A stretch of 5,061 bases of DNA from Planctomycetota bacterium (GCA_021785155.1 JAJYGE010000220.1:1-5061), one strand, 5' to 3'. Shown: positions 1-4,955, counted from the stretch's first letter. Made by a program: numbers and translations. Notes: a model not told the origin generated them from the sequence alone.

Positions 1-88
1 ATTACCTACCAGCGCCGCCCCCTATAGCTTCTCCACGGCACCCAGACCACCCATGATTGTCCGGGTGTCGCACGGCGCACGCCGAATT

Positions 89-116
89 TTTGATCTTTGA
101 TCTTTGCTCATTGATC
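89..116. repeat. Heptamer tandem repeat, tract A (NTTGNTC family)
   Basis: Four contiguous 7-bp units: TTTGATC, TTTGATC, TTTGCTC and ATTGATC. Variation is confined to unit positions 1 and 5. The following seven bases (117-123) may be a decayed fifth unit. Seven is not a multiple of three and the tract lies in no credible gene, so this is an intergenic short tandem repeat. Two further tracts nearby (243-270 and 282-311) use the same degenerate unit. Confidence 0.8.
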
Positions 117-242
117 ATTAAGCTGGCTGGCCGCCGTTTGACAAGTAAAGAACATGCCTGCATCAATGGCTCCGTCTCAGCCATGAGGATCGCTATGCAC
201 ACAAAGAAATCACGATGTCTACGCCCATACCGCGCGCTCCCT

Positions 243-270
243 GTTGTTCGTTGTTCGTTGCTCGTTGCCG
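243..270. repeat. Heptamer tandem repeat, tract B (NTTGNTC family)
   Basis: Contiguous 7-bp units GTTGTTC, GTTGTTC, GTTGCTC and a decayed GTTGCCG. The unit matches that of tract A (89-116) except at the same two variable positions, 1 and 5. This suggests a common source, or a common amplification process, rather than independent chance repeats. Confidence 0.8.
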
Positions 271-281
271 GTGTGTGCTCT

Positions 282-311
282 ACTGCTCAATTCTCACCTG
301 CTCACTTGCTC
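282..311. repeat. Degenerate heptamer repeat, tract C
   Basis: Units ACTGCTC, AATTCTC, CCTGCTC and CTTGCTC, with a single extra A before the third and fourth units, so the period drifts from 7 to 8 bp. The core resembles the NTTGNTC unit of tracts A and B but is more worn. I read it as an older or slippage-disturbed copy of the same repeat family, with moderate confidence. Confidence 0.55.
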
Positions 312-338
312 TGCGGCCGCCGCCGCCCCCCTCTAAAA

Positions 339-365
339 CATCTTGGGCATCTAGGGCAACTTGAA
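339..365. repeat. Nonamer tandem repeat, first block
   Basis: Three contiguous 9-bp units: CATCTTGGG, CATCTAGGG and CAACTTGAA. The consensus is approximately CANCTTGRG. A second block with the same unit lies 28 bp further on (394-451). The 9-bp period keeps reading frame, which helps explain the long spurious open frame across the region, but there is no independent sign of translation. Confidence 0.75.
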
Positions 366-393
366 CCAGAGCCGCTAAAATCAACGCTCCCAT

Positions 394-451
394 CAACTTG
401 CGCATCTTGGGCAACCTGCCCCCCTAACTTGGGCATCTTGAGCACCTTGAA
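394..451. repeat. Nonamer tandem repeat, second block
   Basis: Two runs of three 9-bp units: 394-420 (CAACTTGCG, CATCTTGGG, CAACCTGCC) and 425-451 (TAACTTGGG, CATCTTGAG, CACCTTGAA), separated by four C residues. The unit is the same CANCTTGRG as in 339-365. Variation again concentrates at set positions (the third base and the last two). Confidence 0.75.
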
Positions 452-463
452 ATTCGCAAGGTC

Positions 464-491
464 TTCTAACTTCTAACTTCTAACTCCTAAA
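464..491. repeat. Heptamer tandem repeat, tract D (TTCTAAC)
   Basis: Three perfect contiguous TTCTAAC units followed by a variant TCCTAAA. The period is 7 bp as in tracts A and B, but the unit sequence differs. It begins only 12 bp after the last nonamer unit. Perfect copies suggest recent amplification and possible length variation between strains. Confidence 0.85.
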
Positions 492-537
492 TACTGGCGG
501 TGCCGCCGCGTTGCAGAAGCGGTCACAGGCCCCCGCT

Positions 538-576
538 CGGTGTATGGGAACATACATCGTTGCGAATGCGGCATTC
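538..576. promoter_or_regulatory. Two short dyads upstream of the aminopeptidase gene
   Basis: The first dyad has arms TGTATG (541-546) and CATACA (551-556) around GGAA. Pairing extends outward to 538/559 with one G-T mismatch. The second is GAATGC (564-569) and GCATTC (571-576) around a single G. Both lie 44 to 82 bp before the start codon, where a repressor or activator site could sit. As RNA they would be small hairpins. No regulator family is recognised, and a chance origin cannot be excluded. Confidence 0.35.
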
Positions 577-603
577 ATGCGGTAATCTGGCGCGAGGTAT
601 TAT
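574..603 (+). promoter_or_regulatory. Weak candidate promoter for the aminopeptidase gene
   Basis: A TATTAT box (598-603) resembles a sigma70 -10 element. The best -35 match at suitable distance is TTCATG (574-579), only half matching consensus, with an 18-bp spacer. It overlaps the second upstream dyad, so binding there would block it. If used, the 5' leader would be about ten bases. This is low confidence; the -10 is the better half. Confidence 0.25.
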
Positions 604-619
604 ACAAGGATAAATCTCC

Positions 620-1744
620 ATGCGTGATCAGCGTTTAGATAAACTTGCCAAGGTACTTGTGGGTTATTCGGCATCCGTGAAAGCCGGTGAACTGGTGCGA
701 ATTTCCGGTGAAACCGTCGGCCTGCCGCTCATTGAGGCAATTTATGAAGAGGTGCTTCTGGCGGGTGGCTATCCATTTGTCACCATGAGTTCTGATGCCA
801 TGGATGAGGCCTTTTATCGTGTCGCCAGCGCCAAACAGTTGGAATATGTATCCCCGGTTTCAAAATTTATTGTTGAAAATATGGATGTTTCCATTGGTTT
901 ATGGGCGGAGGAAAATACCCGTTCCATGACCAATGTGGACCCCCGGAAACAGGCCGCCGCTGCACAGGCCCGTCGGCCCATCAGCAAGCGGTTTCTGGAA
1001 CGCGCCGCCGAAGGCAAACTCAAGTGGGTCGGCACGCAATATCCCACGCAAGCCAGTGCCCAGGATGCGGAGATGTCCCTGCGGGAGTATGCGGATTTTG
1101 TTTTTCGCGGCGGACTGCTGCATCTGGATGATCCGGTGGCGGCCTGGAAAAAAATCAGTGAAAAACAGCAGCGTCTGGCGGATTATCTCAACGCCGCCAA
1201 AGAAGTACATGTGATTGCCAAAGATACTGATTTGAAATTGGGCGTGGCGGGAAGGCGTTGGATTAATTGCTGCGGGCATGAGAATTTCCCGGATGGCGAG
1301 GTCTTTACCGGGCCGGTTGAGGATGCGGTCAATGGCGTGATCCGCTACAGTTTTCCGGCGGTCCATCATGGCCGGGAATGTGATGGCATTGTGCTGAAGT
1401 TCAAGAATGGAAAAGTCGTGGATGCCACGGCGTCCAAGGGATTGGAGTTTCTTACCGCCATGATGGATCAGGATGCCGGCGCACGCACTTTGGGGGAATT
1501 TGCCATCGGCACTAATTTCTCCATTCAGCAGTACACCCGCAACACGCTCTTTGATGAAAAAATCGGCGGGACGTGTCACGCGGCCCTGGGGGCGGCCTAT
1601 CCGGAAACGGGTGGCAAAAATGAAAGTGGTCTGCATTGGGACATGGTGTGCGACTTACGCCAGCCCGGTTGCCGCATTGAGGTCGATGGCAAAACCATTC
1701 TGGAAGCCGGGCGCTTTGTAAATGCGGATTGGCCCAACCCTTGA
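620..1744 (+). CDS. M29-family metallo-aminopeptidase
   Basis: This is a cytoplasmic leucyl-type aminopeptidase of peptidase family M29 (AmpS, AmpT, PepS), a group of cobalt- or zinc-dependent exopeptidases that remove N-terminal residues from peptides. The protein has 374 residues, usual for the family, and no signal peptide. Residues visible in family-typical context are Glu227 (NFPDGEVFT), Glu293 (LGEFAIG), His320 (GGTCHAALG), Tyr327 (AAYPET), His339 and Asp341 (LHWDMV). Their spacing agrees with the metal ligands and catalytic tyrosine known for the family, so the enzyme looks intact. The start is supported by AAGGA at 606-610, nine bases before ATG. The next gene is 79 bp away with its own likely promoter, so this is probably monocistronic. 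The assignment to M29 is firm; substrate preference cannot be read from sequence. Confidence 0.93.
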   Translation: MRDQRLDKLAKVLVGYSASVKAGELVRISGETVGLPLIEAIYEEVLLAGGYPFVTMSSDAMDEAFYRVASAKQLEYVSPVSKFIVENMDVSIGLWAEENTRSMTNVDPRKQAAAAQARRPISKRFLERAAEGKLKWVGTQYPTQASAQDAEMSLREYADFVFRGGLLHLDDPVAAWKKISEKQQRLADYLNAAKEVHVIAKDTDLKLGVAGRRWINCCGHENFPDGEVFTGPVEDAVNGVIRYSFPAVHHGRECDGIVLKFKNGKVVDATASKGLEFLTAMMDQDAGARTLGEFAIGTNFSIQQYTRNTLFDEKIGGTCHAALGAAYPETGGKNESGLHWDMVCDLRQPGCRIEVDGKTILEAGRFVNADWPNP

Positions 1745-1756
1745 TCGGGCGGGCAT

Positions 1757-1785
1757 TTGTCCGTGCGGCACGGATCGTGCATAAT
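1757..1785 (+). promoter_or_regulatory. Candidate sigma70 promoter for the FKBP gene, with dyad in the spacer
   Basis: TTGTCC (1757-1762, four of six matches to consensus) and CATAAT (1780-1785, five of six) are separated by exactly 17 bp. Transcription would start near 1792, about 30 bases before the gene. The spacer holds two overlapping, mutually exclusive dyads: TCCGTG/CACGGA (1760-1765 and 1769-1774) and GCACG/CGTGC (1768-1772 and 1776-1780). They could be an operator. They could alternatively be the remains of a terminator for the upstream gene, although no T tract follows. Confidence 0.5.
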
Positions 1786-1823
1786 GGAATCAGCGCGTTT
1801 GTGAACCCCTTGGTTGAGGATTT

Positions 1824-2372
1824 ATGAAAATGAGAAAATGGCCGACAGTTTTGGCTCTGACTTTGACTTCCGTAATAACGCTTGCTCTTGTTGGCTGCGG
1901 AAATTCTGGTTCGCAGCAGCCCCCACAGGCGGCGTCCACATCCACAACGCCCGCCAATGCGACGGCTGTGGTGCCCGCGGGCGCTACGGTGGCCGCAAAC
2001 ACCACGGCTTCCGCGCAGGTTCCCCATGAACGGAAACTGGCCGATGGCTTAATTATCAAAGATATTAAAATTGGCACCGGCCCGCGGGCGAAAGATGGTC
2101 AGACCGTCATTGTGCATTACACCGGCATGTTGATGAATGGAAAAGTTTTTGACGCCAGCAGTCTGCATGGCAATCAGCCCTTTCCGTTCACCCTCGGTGC
2201 CGGGCAGGTTATTCCAGGCTGGGATATTGGCGTCAAAGGCATGCGCGTCGGTGGAATCCGTGAACTGATTATTCCGCCCGCTTTAGCTTATGGTGATCAA
2301 TCTCCTCCGGGCAGCGGTATTCCGGATAACAGCACCCTGAAGTTTCGCGTGCATCTGCTGGGCGTGCAATAA
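1824..2372 (+). CDS. FKBP-type peptidyl-prolyl cis-trans isomerase, lipoprotein
   Basis: This FKBP-fold prolyl isomerase is expected to assist folding of exported proteins from the cell envelope. Counted from 1824 (182 residues), a basic N-terminus and hydrophobic segment end in the lipobox LVGC, with Cys25 as the lipidated residue. An Ala/Thr/Pro/Gln-rich linker (about 26-66) follows, then one FKBP domain (about 75-182). Pocket residues by family alignment are Tyr99 (VHYTG), Phe109-Asp110 (VFDAS), Val129-Ile130 and Trp133 (GQVIPGWD), Tyr156 (LAYG) and Phe174. GAGGA (1816-1820) is only three bases from the ATG at 1824 but nine from the in-frame ATG at 1830, so translation may really start at 1830, giving MRKWPTV; either start keeps the signal peptide. 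The gene has its own likely promoter at 1757-1785. Confidence 0.93.
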   Translation: MKMRKWPTVLALTLTSVITLALVGCGNSGSQQPPQAASTSTTPANATAVVPAGATVAANTTASAQVPHERKLADGLIIKDIKIGTGPRAKDGQTVIVHYTGMLMNGKVFDASSLHGNQPFPFTLGAGQVIPGWDIGVKGMRVGGIRELIIPPALAYGDQSPPGSGIPDNSTLKFRVHLLGVQ

Positions 2373-2375
2373 TTG

Positions 2376-2442
2376 CCTGACGGCATGGCGCGATAATCTA
2401 CGGGTTTGTCCTCCGATGCGACAAACCCGTATCGGCGTCAGG
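2376..2442. terminator. Large nested inverted repeat after the FKBP gene
   Basis: The core is a perfect 11-bp inverted repeat, ACGGGTTTGTC (2400-2410) and its complement (2420-2430), with a 9-nt loop. A T-A pair at 2399/2431 can extend it. Outside this, CGAT (2391-2394) can pair with ATCG (2431-2434) as an alternative to that extension, and CCTGACG (2376-2382) pairs with CGTCAGG (2436-2442), giving a roughly 67-nt imperfect hairpin that begins four bases after the FKBP stop codon. Position suggests a transcription terminator or 3'-end stabiliser, but there is no T tract on either strand, so it is not a classic intrinsic terminator. It could instead be a protein-binding site upstream of xerD. 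Confidence 0.5.
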
Positions 2443-2495
2443 GCGTGCGATAACCCGCAATTGCTGGGCCTTGTTGGTGCCCTGGAGGTCCATGG

Positions 2496-3461
2496 ATGGA
2501 CACTAAAAATAAACCCGCCACCAGGCATGGTCGTCCGCGTCAAGCCGCCGTTGTTCTCCCCTCCGAAGACACCATGGCTATCAATGATTTTCTCGCCTAT
2601 ATTGAAATTGAACTTGGCCTGGCCGCGAACACGCTGGCCGCGTATCGCTCTGATCTGTTGCAGTTTGCCATATTCTGCCATGAACATATGACCCGCGATC
2701 TGACTCGAGTTGATCGGCCTGTCATCGGTGAATACTTAAAACACCTGCAAACCCGTCGTAATATGCGCACCAGCAGTATTTTGCGTCATTCGGCGGCGTT
2801 GAAAATGTTTTATCGTTTTCTGGCTGCCCGCGGGAAAATTCCCGAGGATCCCACCGAACATCTGGAGACACCCCACGGATGGCGCAAGCTCCCCGATGTC
2901 ATGAACCGGGCGCAAATCGAAGCACTCTTAAAAGCCGTTGATCCCGCGCATCCTCTGGCGCTGCGGGATCAGGCGATTATTGAGTTGTTTTACGCCTGCG
3001 GTTTACGGGCCAGCGAGTTGGCCGACCTCACGGAGGCTAATGTGCATGCGGAACTCAGTGTCATTCGCGTCATCGGCAAGGGCCGCAAAGAACGCATTAT
3101 CCCGGTTGGTAAACCCGCTCTGGCGGCGATAATTAAATATATTGGCGAATTGCGTCCGCGGCTGCTGGCGGTCTCCAACAGCCGCGTGCCCAACGTCTTC
3201 GTGTCCCGTTCCGGCCAGCCGATTAACCGCATCGTGTTATGGCAACGACTGGATTGCATTTCGCGTGCGGCCGGTCTCAACCATATCCATCCCCACAAAT
3301 TGCGGCACACGTTTGCCACGCATCTGCTCACCGGTGGGGCGGATTTGCGGGTGGTGCAGGAGCTTTTGGGGCATTCCGATATTGGTACCACCCAAATTTA
3401 TACCCATGTGGATGCCGATCGGCTTAAAACAGTCCATCGCCAACATCATCCGCGACCATAG
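2496..3461 (+). CDS. xerD: Site-specific tyrosine recombinase XerD
   Basis: XerD acts with XerC at the dif site to resolve chromosome dimers at cell division. The protein has an N-terminal core-binding SAM-like domain (about 28-113, with GLAANTLAAYRSDL) and a C-terminal catalytic domain. The full active-site set is visible: Arg171 (GLRASE), Lys195 (IGKGRKER), His267 and Arg270 (HKLRH), His293 (LLGHSD) and nucleophile Tyr302 (IYTHV). These sit at the same mutual spacing as in E. coli XerD, and the HRQHHPR tail also matches XerD rather than XerC. The protein is 321 residues, about 23 longer than E. coli XerD, and all the excess is a basic N-terminal extension. GGAGGT (2484-2489) six bases before the ATG at 2496 supports this long start. 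An in-frame ATG at 2574 would give a standard 295-residue protein but has no clear ribosome binding site. Confidence 0.95.
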   Translation: MDTKNKPATRHGRPRQAAVVLPSEDTMAINDFLAYIEIELGLAANTLAAYRSDLLQFAIFCHEHMTRDLTRVDRPVIGEYLKHLQTRRNMRTSSILRHSAALKMFYRFLAARGKIPEDPTEHLETPHGWRKLPDVMNRAQIEALLKAVDPAHPLALRDQAIIELFYACGLRASELADLTEANVHAELSVIRVIGKGRKERIIPVGKPALAAIIKYIGELRPRLLAVSNSRVPNVFVSRSGQPINRIVLWQRLDCISRAAGLNHIHPHKLRHTFATHLLTGGADLRVVQELLGHSDIGTTQIYTHVDADRLKTVHRQHHPRP

Positions 3462-3482
3462 TCGCTTCCTGATTTATCATTC

Positions 3483-3635
3483 ATGCCGTGGGCGGTTGTG
3501 ATTGCCGGATCATCCCGCTTATGCGTTTTGGTGTTTCCATCGCACTTACATCACGCGACGGCCAAGGGTGAAAAGCCGGCCTTTCTGGTTATCAATCCGG
3601 AGCATGGCGGGGCGGCTCCGGGAACTGGTTCATAG
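3483..3635 (+). pseudogene. N-terminal remnant of an Amidase_3 cell-wall amidase
   Basis: This 50-codon frame has a hydrophobic leader (AVVIAGSSRLCVLVFPSHL) followed by EKPAFLVINPEHGGAAPGTGS and a TAG stop. It aligns along its length with the start of the intact amidase at 4097-4774, whose corresponding stretch reads KKPAFVVIDPGHGGIDSGTRS. DNA over 3570-3611 is about three-quarters identical to the intact copy by my count, so this is a related copy and not a recent perfect duplication. The zinc-binding His of the HGG motif is kept, but the normal DPGHGG has become NPEHGG, and everything after this first motif is missing, including the other zinc ligand and the catalytic Glu. There is no convincing ribosome binding site. 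It starts 21 bp after xerD ends. It is most likely a decayed duplicate; a short exported peptide is possible but less likely. Confidence 0.75.
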
Positions 3636-3690
3636 CGAACCTCCTTTCTCTCCCATGCCTCGGCCACGTAAAAGTTTTATGTAACAGGCC

Positions 3691-3709
3691 TCATCCCCGA
3701 TGCCATGGG
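3691..3709 (+). repeat. 19-bp direct repeat, left copy
   Basis: TCATCCCCGATGCCATGGG recurs at 3789-3807 with one mismatch (A3705 versus G3803). The two copies bracket 79 bp that contain the twin-hairpin element. The last ten bases (ATGCCRTGGG) also occur at 3483-3492, exactly at the start of the amidase remnant, making three copies of that core within about 325 bp. Confidence 0.75.
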
Positions 3710-3743
3710 CTGGATTGGGCACCTGCGATTTCACACGCTCGAC

Positions 3744-3785
3744 GGCACGAGGGACCGTGCCTGCTACTTACGACTAAAGTAGCAG
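3744..3785. repeat. REP-like twin-hairpin element
   Basis: Two adjacent inverted repeats share one base: GGCACG (3744-3749) with CGTGCC (3756-3761) around a 6-nt loop, and a perfect 9-bp CTGCTACTT (3761-3769) with AAGTAGCAG (3777-3785) around a 7-nt loop. Paired hairpins of this size in intergenic DNA are typical of REP or BIME-type extragenic palindromes, which are moved by RAYT transposases in other bacteria. The motif reminds me of elements dispersed in Planctomycetes/Verrucomicrobia genomes, from memory only. Its right end lies three bases from the right direct repeat. No transposase is in the window. Confidence 0.6.
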
Positions 3786-3788
3786 ACA

Positions 3789-3807
3789 TCATCCCCGATG
3801 CCGTGGG
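3789..3807 (+). repeat. 19-bp direct repeat, right copy
   Basis: This matches 3691-3709 at 18 of 19 positions. Similarity stops sharply on both sides of each copy. It carries the start of an 85-codon frame at 3798 that I regard as non-coding. Confidence 0.75.
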
Positions 3808-4096
3808 TTTTTCTTTCCGACGAATCCAGATTTGAGACGGTACGGAAGGTCGCGTCTGTTAAAGCCCCGGCTCATCCAATCGTAGTGATGCTCGACGTTT
3901 TAATACCCACCATTTTCGGTTTGCAGAAATGGTCGCAGACCCTGCTGGCGCAATCAGGCCGCGGCTTCATCTTCCCTTCACATTTAAGGGTTATTGTGAT
4001 TGGCGGTCCCGCAAGGCTTCGCCATCGAATTCTCCGTTCGTCGACGGTGGCTTGACGGTACTACTTCCATGCTTGGCGTTCGCGAAAGGAACAATC

Positions 4097-4774
4097 ATGA
4101 CGTATCCCGATGAAAACAGTTCCACTTTCATGGCGAGGCGTTGGAAAGCCCTGGTTATTCCGGCGATTTTGTGTTTTGTGGTTCTTCCCCCCTTTCTGCA
4201 TGGAGCTGTGGGTGAGAATAAGAAACCGGCCTTTGTGGTTATTGATCCCGGCCACGGCGGGATTGATTCAGGTACGCGGAGCAGTAACGGCGTGGATGAA
4301 AAGACCATCACGCTGGCAGTGGCCGGAGATATGGTTCCCCTGCTGAAGCGTGACGATATCAACTTTGTCTTAACGCGCGATCGGGATAAATATGTGAGCC
4401 TCAACCAGCGGGTACAGATCACCGATCGTCCCGGGGATCGTCTGTTGTTAAGTATTCATTGTGATTATTTCAAACAGCGCGGGATGCGGGGCTTTACCGT
4501 GCTTTACGCGCAGGGTGCCTCCCATGATTCGTGTGTCGCCGCACACCGCATCGCTGCCGGGCTGATCCATGAGGGCTTTACCTGTCATGATGTCCGCATG
4601 GACACACGCGGGCTGGAGGTGCTGGATAAAAGCAACTGCCCGGCGGTGTTGGTGGAGCTGGGGTTTATGTCCGATCCGCACGACTTGCGTTACCTGACTT
4701 CCAAATCAGGTCAGGATCGGCTTGCCGCCGGTCTGGTGCGCGGTCTTGAAGCCTATTTATCGAAAATAAAGTGA
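4097..4774 (+). CDS. N-acetylmuramoyl-L-alanine amidase, Amidase_3 family
   Basis: This is a zinc amidase that cuts the bond between N-acetylmuramic acid and the L-alanine of the stem peptide in peptidoglycan, as AmiA/B/C enzymes do in daughter-cell separation. The protein has 225 residues: a short N-terminus, a hydrophobic signal or anchor segment (about 17-38) and one Amidase_3 domain (about 44-222). Zinc ligands and catalytic residues are visible: His53 (DPGHGG), Glu68 (VDEKT), His121 (LLSIHCDYF) and Glu187 (VLVELGFMSD). There is no AMIN or LysM targeting domain. I chose ATG 4097 because AAAGGA (4085-4090) lies six bases upstream; the frame is open back to 3929 but that extension looks non-coding. 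An in-frame ATG at 4130 would place the signal peptide closer to the N-terminus. A truncated relative lies upstream at 3483-3635. Confidence 0.93.
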   Translation: MTYPDENSSTFMARRWKALVIPAILCFVVLPPFLHGAVGENKKPAFVVIDPGHGGIDSGTRSSNGVDEKTITLAVAGDMVPLLKRDDINFVLTRDRDKYVSLNQRVQITDRPGDRLLLSIHCDYFKQRGMRGFTVLYAQGASHDSCVAAHRIAAGLIHEGFTCHDVRMDTRGLEVLDKSNCPAVLVELGFMSDPHDLRYLTSKSGQDRLAAGLVRGLEAYLSKIK

Positions 4775-4784
4775 TCGTTTATTT
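4764..4784. terminator. AT-only inverted repeat over the amidase stop codon
   Basis: AAATAAA (4764-4770) and TTTATTT (4778-4784) form a perfect 7-bp inverted repeat with a 7-nt loop that contains the end of the TGA stop codon. With no G-C pairs the RNA stem would be weak, and no T run follows. A terminator role is doubtful. Confidence 0.2.
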
Positions 4785-4793
4785 GGTACCACA

Positions 4794-4955
4794 ATGACCC
4801 TTGACTTGGAAAAAACCGACATTGGTTGGGCAACACTGCTACTGGCAGCGGGGCTACGATACTTTTGACAGGTGCGGGAAATCGCGCTGCGCAACGCGCT
4901 CATCGATCATTATGATTGCTATATTTACAACGGAAGTTCGCCGCCATATTGGTGA
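4794..4955 (+). pseudogene. Short reading frame interrupted by one in-frame TGA
   Basis: From ATG 4794 the frame gives 24 residues (MTLDLEKTDIGWATLLLAAG and four more), then TGA at 4866-4868, then 28 more codons with plausible protein-like composition (QVREIALRNALIDHYDCYIY and eight more) before a second TGA at 4953-4955. There is no ribosome binding site before 4794. It could be a decayed gene fragment or chance. Selenocysteine insertion is not supported: a CGCG/CGCG pairing 14 nt past the TGA lacks evident SECIS features. The product is not recognised. Confidence 0.2.

Larger units (their letters stand above)
1..619. other. Long non-coding, repeat-rich intergenic region
   Basis: I find no credible gene here. 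A 139-codon open frame (57-476, +) exists, but it runs straight through the 7-bp and 9-bp repeat tracts, so much of its translation is repeat-derived (for example an HLGHLGQLE stretch). It has no ribosome binding site, and its composition is rich in Cys, Arg, Pro and Ser, as expected of a chance frame. A 66-codon minus-strand frame (2-202) also looks like chance. The region contains three heptamer tracts of one sequence family, one heptamer tract of another, two blocks of nonamers, and two short dyads close to the downstream gene, each listed separately. The first 88 bases show nothing I can name. Confidence 0.7.
3636..4096. other. Intergenic region between the amidase remnant and the intact amidase
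   Basis: No credible gene is seen. An 85-codon frame (3798-4055, +) starts inside a direct repeat, lacks a ribosome binding site and resembles no family I know. The in-frame extension of the downstream amidase back to 3929 also lacks a leader-like sequence. The notable contents are a twin-hairpin element (3744-3785) and the 19-bp direct repeats at 3691-3709 and 3789-3807. I see no match to the missing C-terminal part of the amidase remnant, and no convincing promoter for the intact amidase. Confidence 0.6.

Noticed and set aside
138..167. TTGACA (138-143) with ATCAAT as a promoter
   Set aside because: The -10 is poor, the spacer is 18 bp, and no gene follows.
57..476. 139-codon open frame on the + strand
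   Set aside because: It crosses several tandem-repeat tracts, has no ribosome binding site and matches no known family; the open length is explained by the 9-bp repeats keeping frame.
899..1636. 245-codon minus-strand frame opposite the aminopeptidase
   Set aside because: It is the antisense shadow of a gene with a complete, conserved active site on the + strand.
2492..2506. Four-codon frame ATG GAT GGA CAC TAA overlapping the xerD start
   Set aside because: It sits only three bases after the ribosome binding site and is an accident of the ATGGATGG sequence; the xerD ATG is better spaced.
3452..3465. GCGAC/GTCGC hairpin over the xerD stop codon as a terminator
   Set aside because: A 5-bp stem with no T tract is too weak to call.
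3660..3687. Possible dif site, since TTATGTAAC at 3677-3685 resembles a XerD arm
   Set aside because: The paired XerC-arm position (3660-3670) has no meaningful match to the dif consensus.
3798..4055. 85-codon frame on the + strand
   Set aside because: It begins inside a direct repeat, lacks a ribosome binding site and has no recognisable domain.
3929..4096. N-terminal extension of the amidase back to 3929
   Set aside because: The extension is not signal-like, and a ribosome binding site is correctly placed before 4097.
4865..4893. Perfect TTGACA at 4865-4870 as a promoter
   Set aside because: No -10-like sequence lies at 16 to 18 bp downstream.
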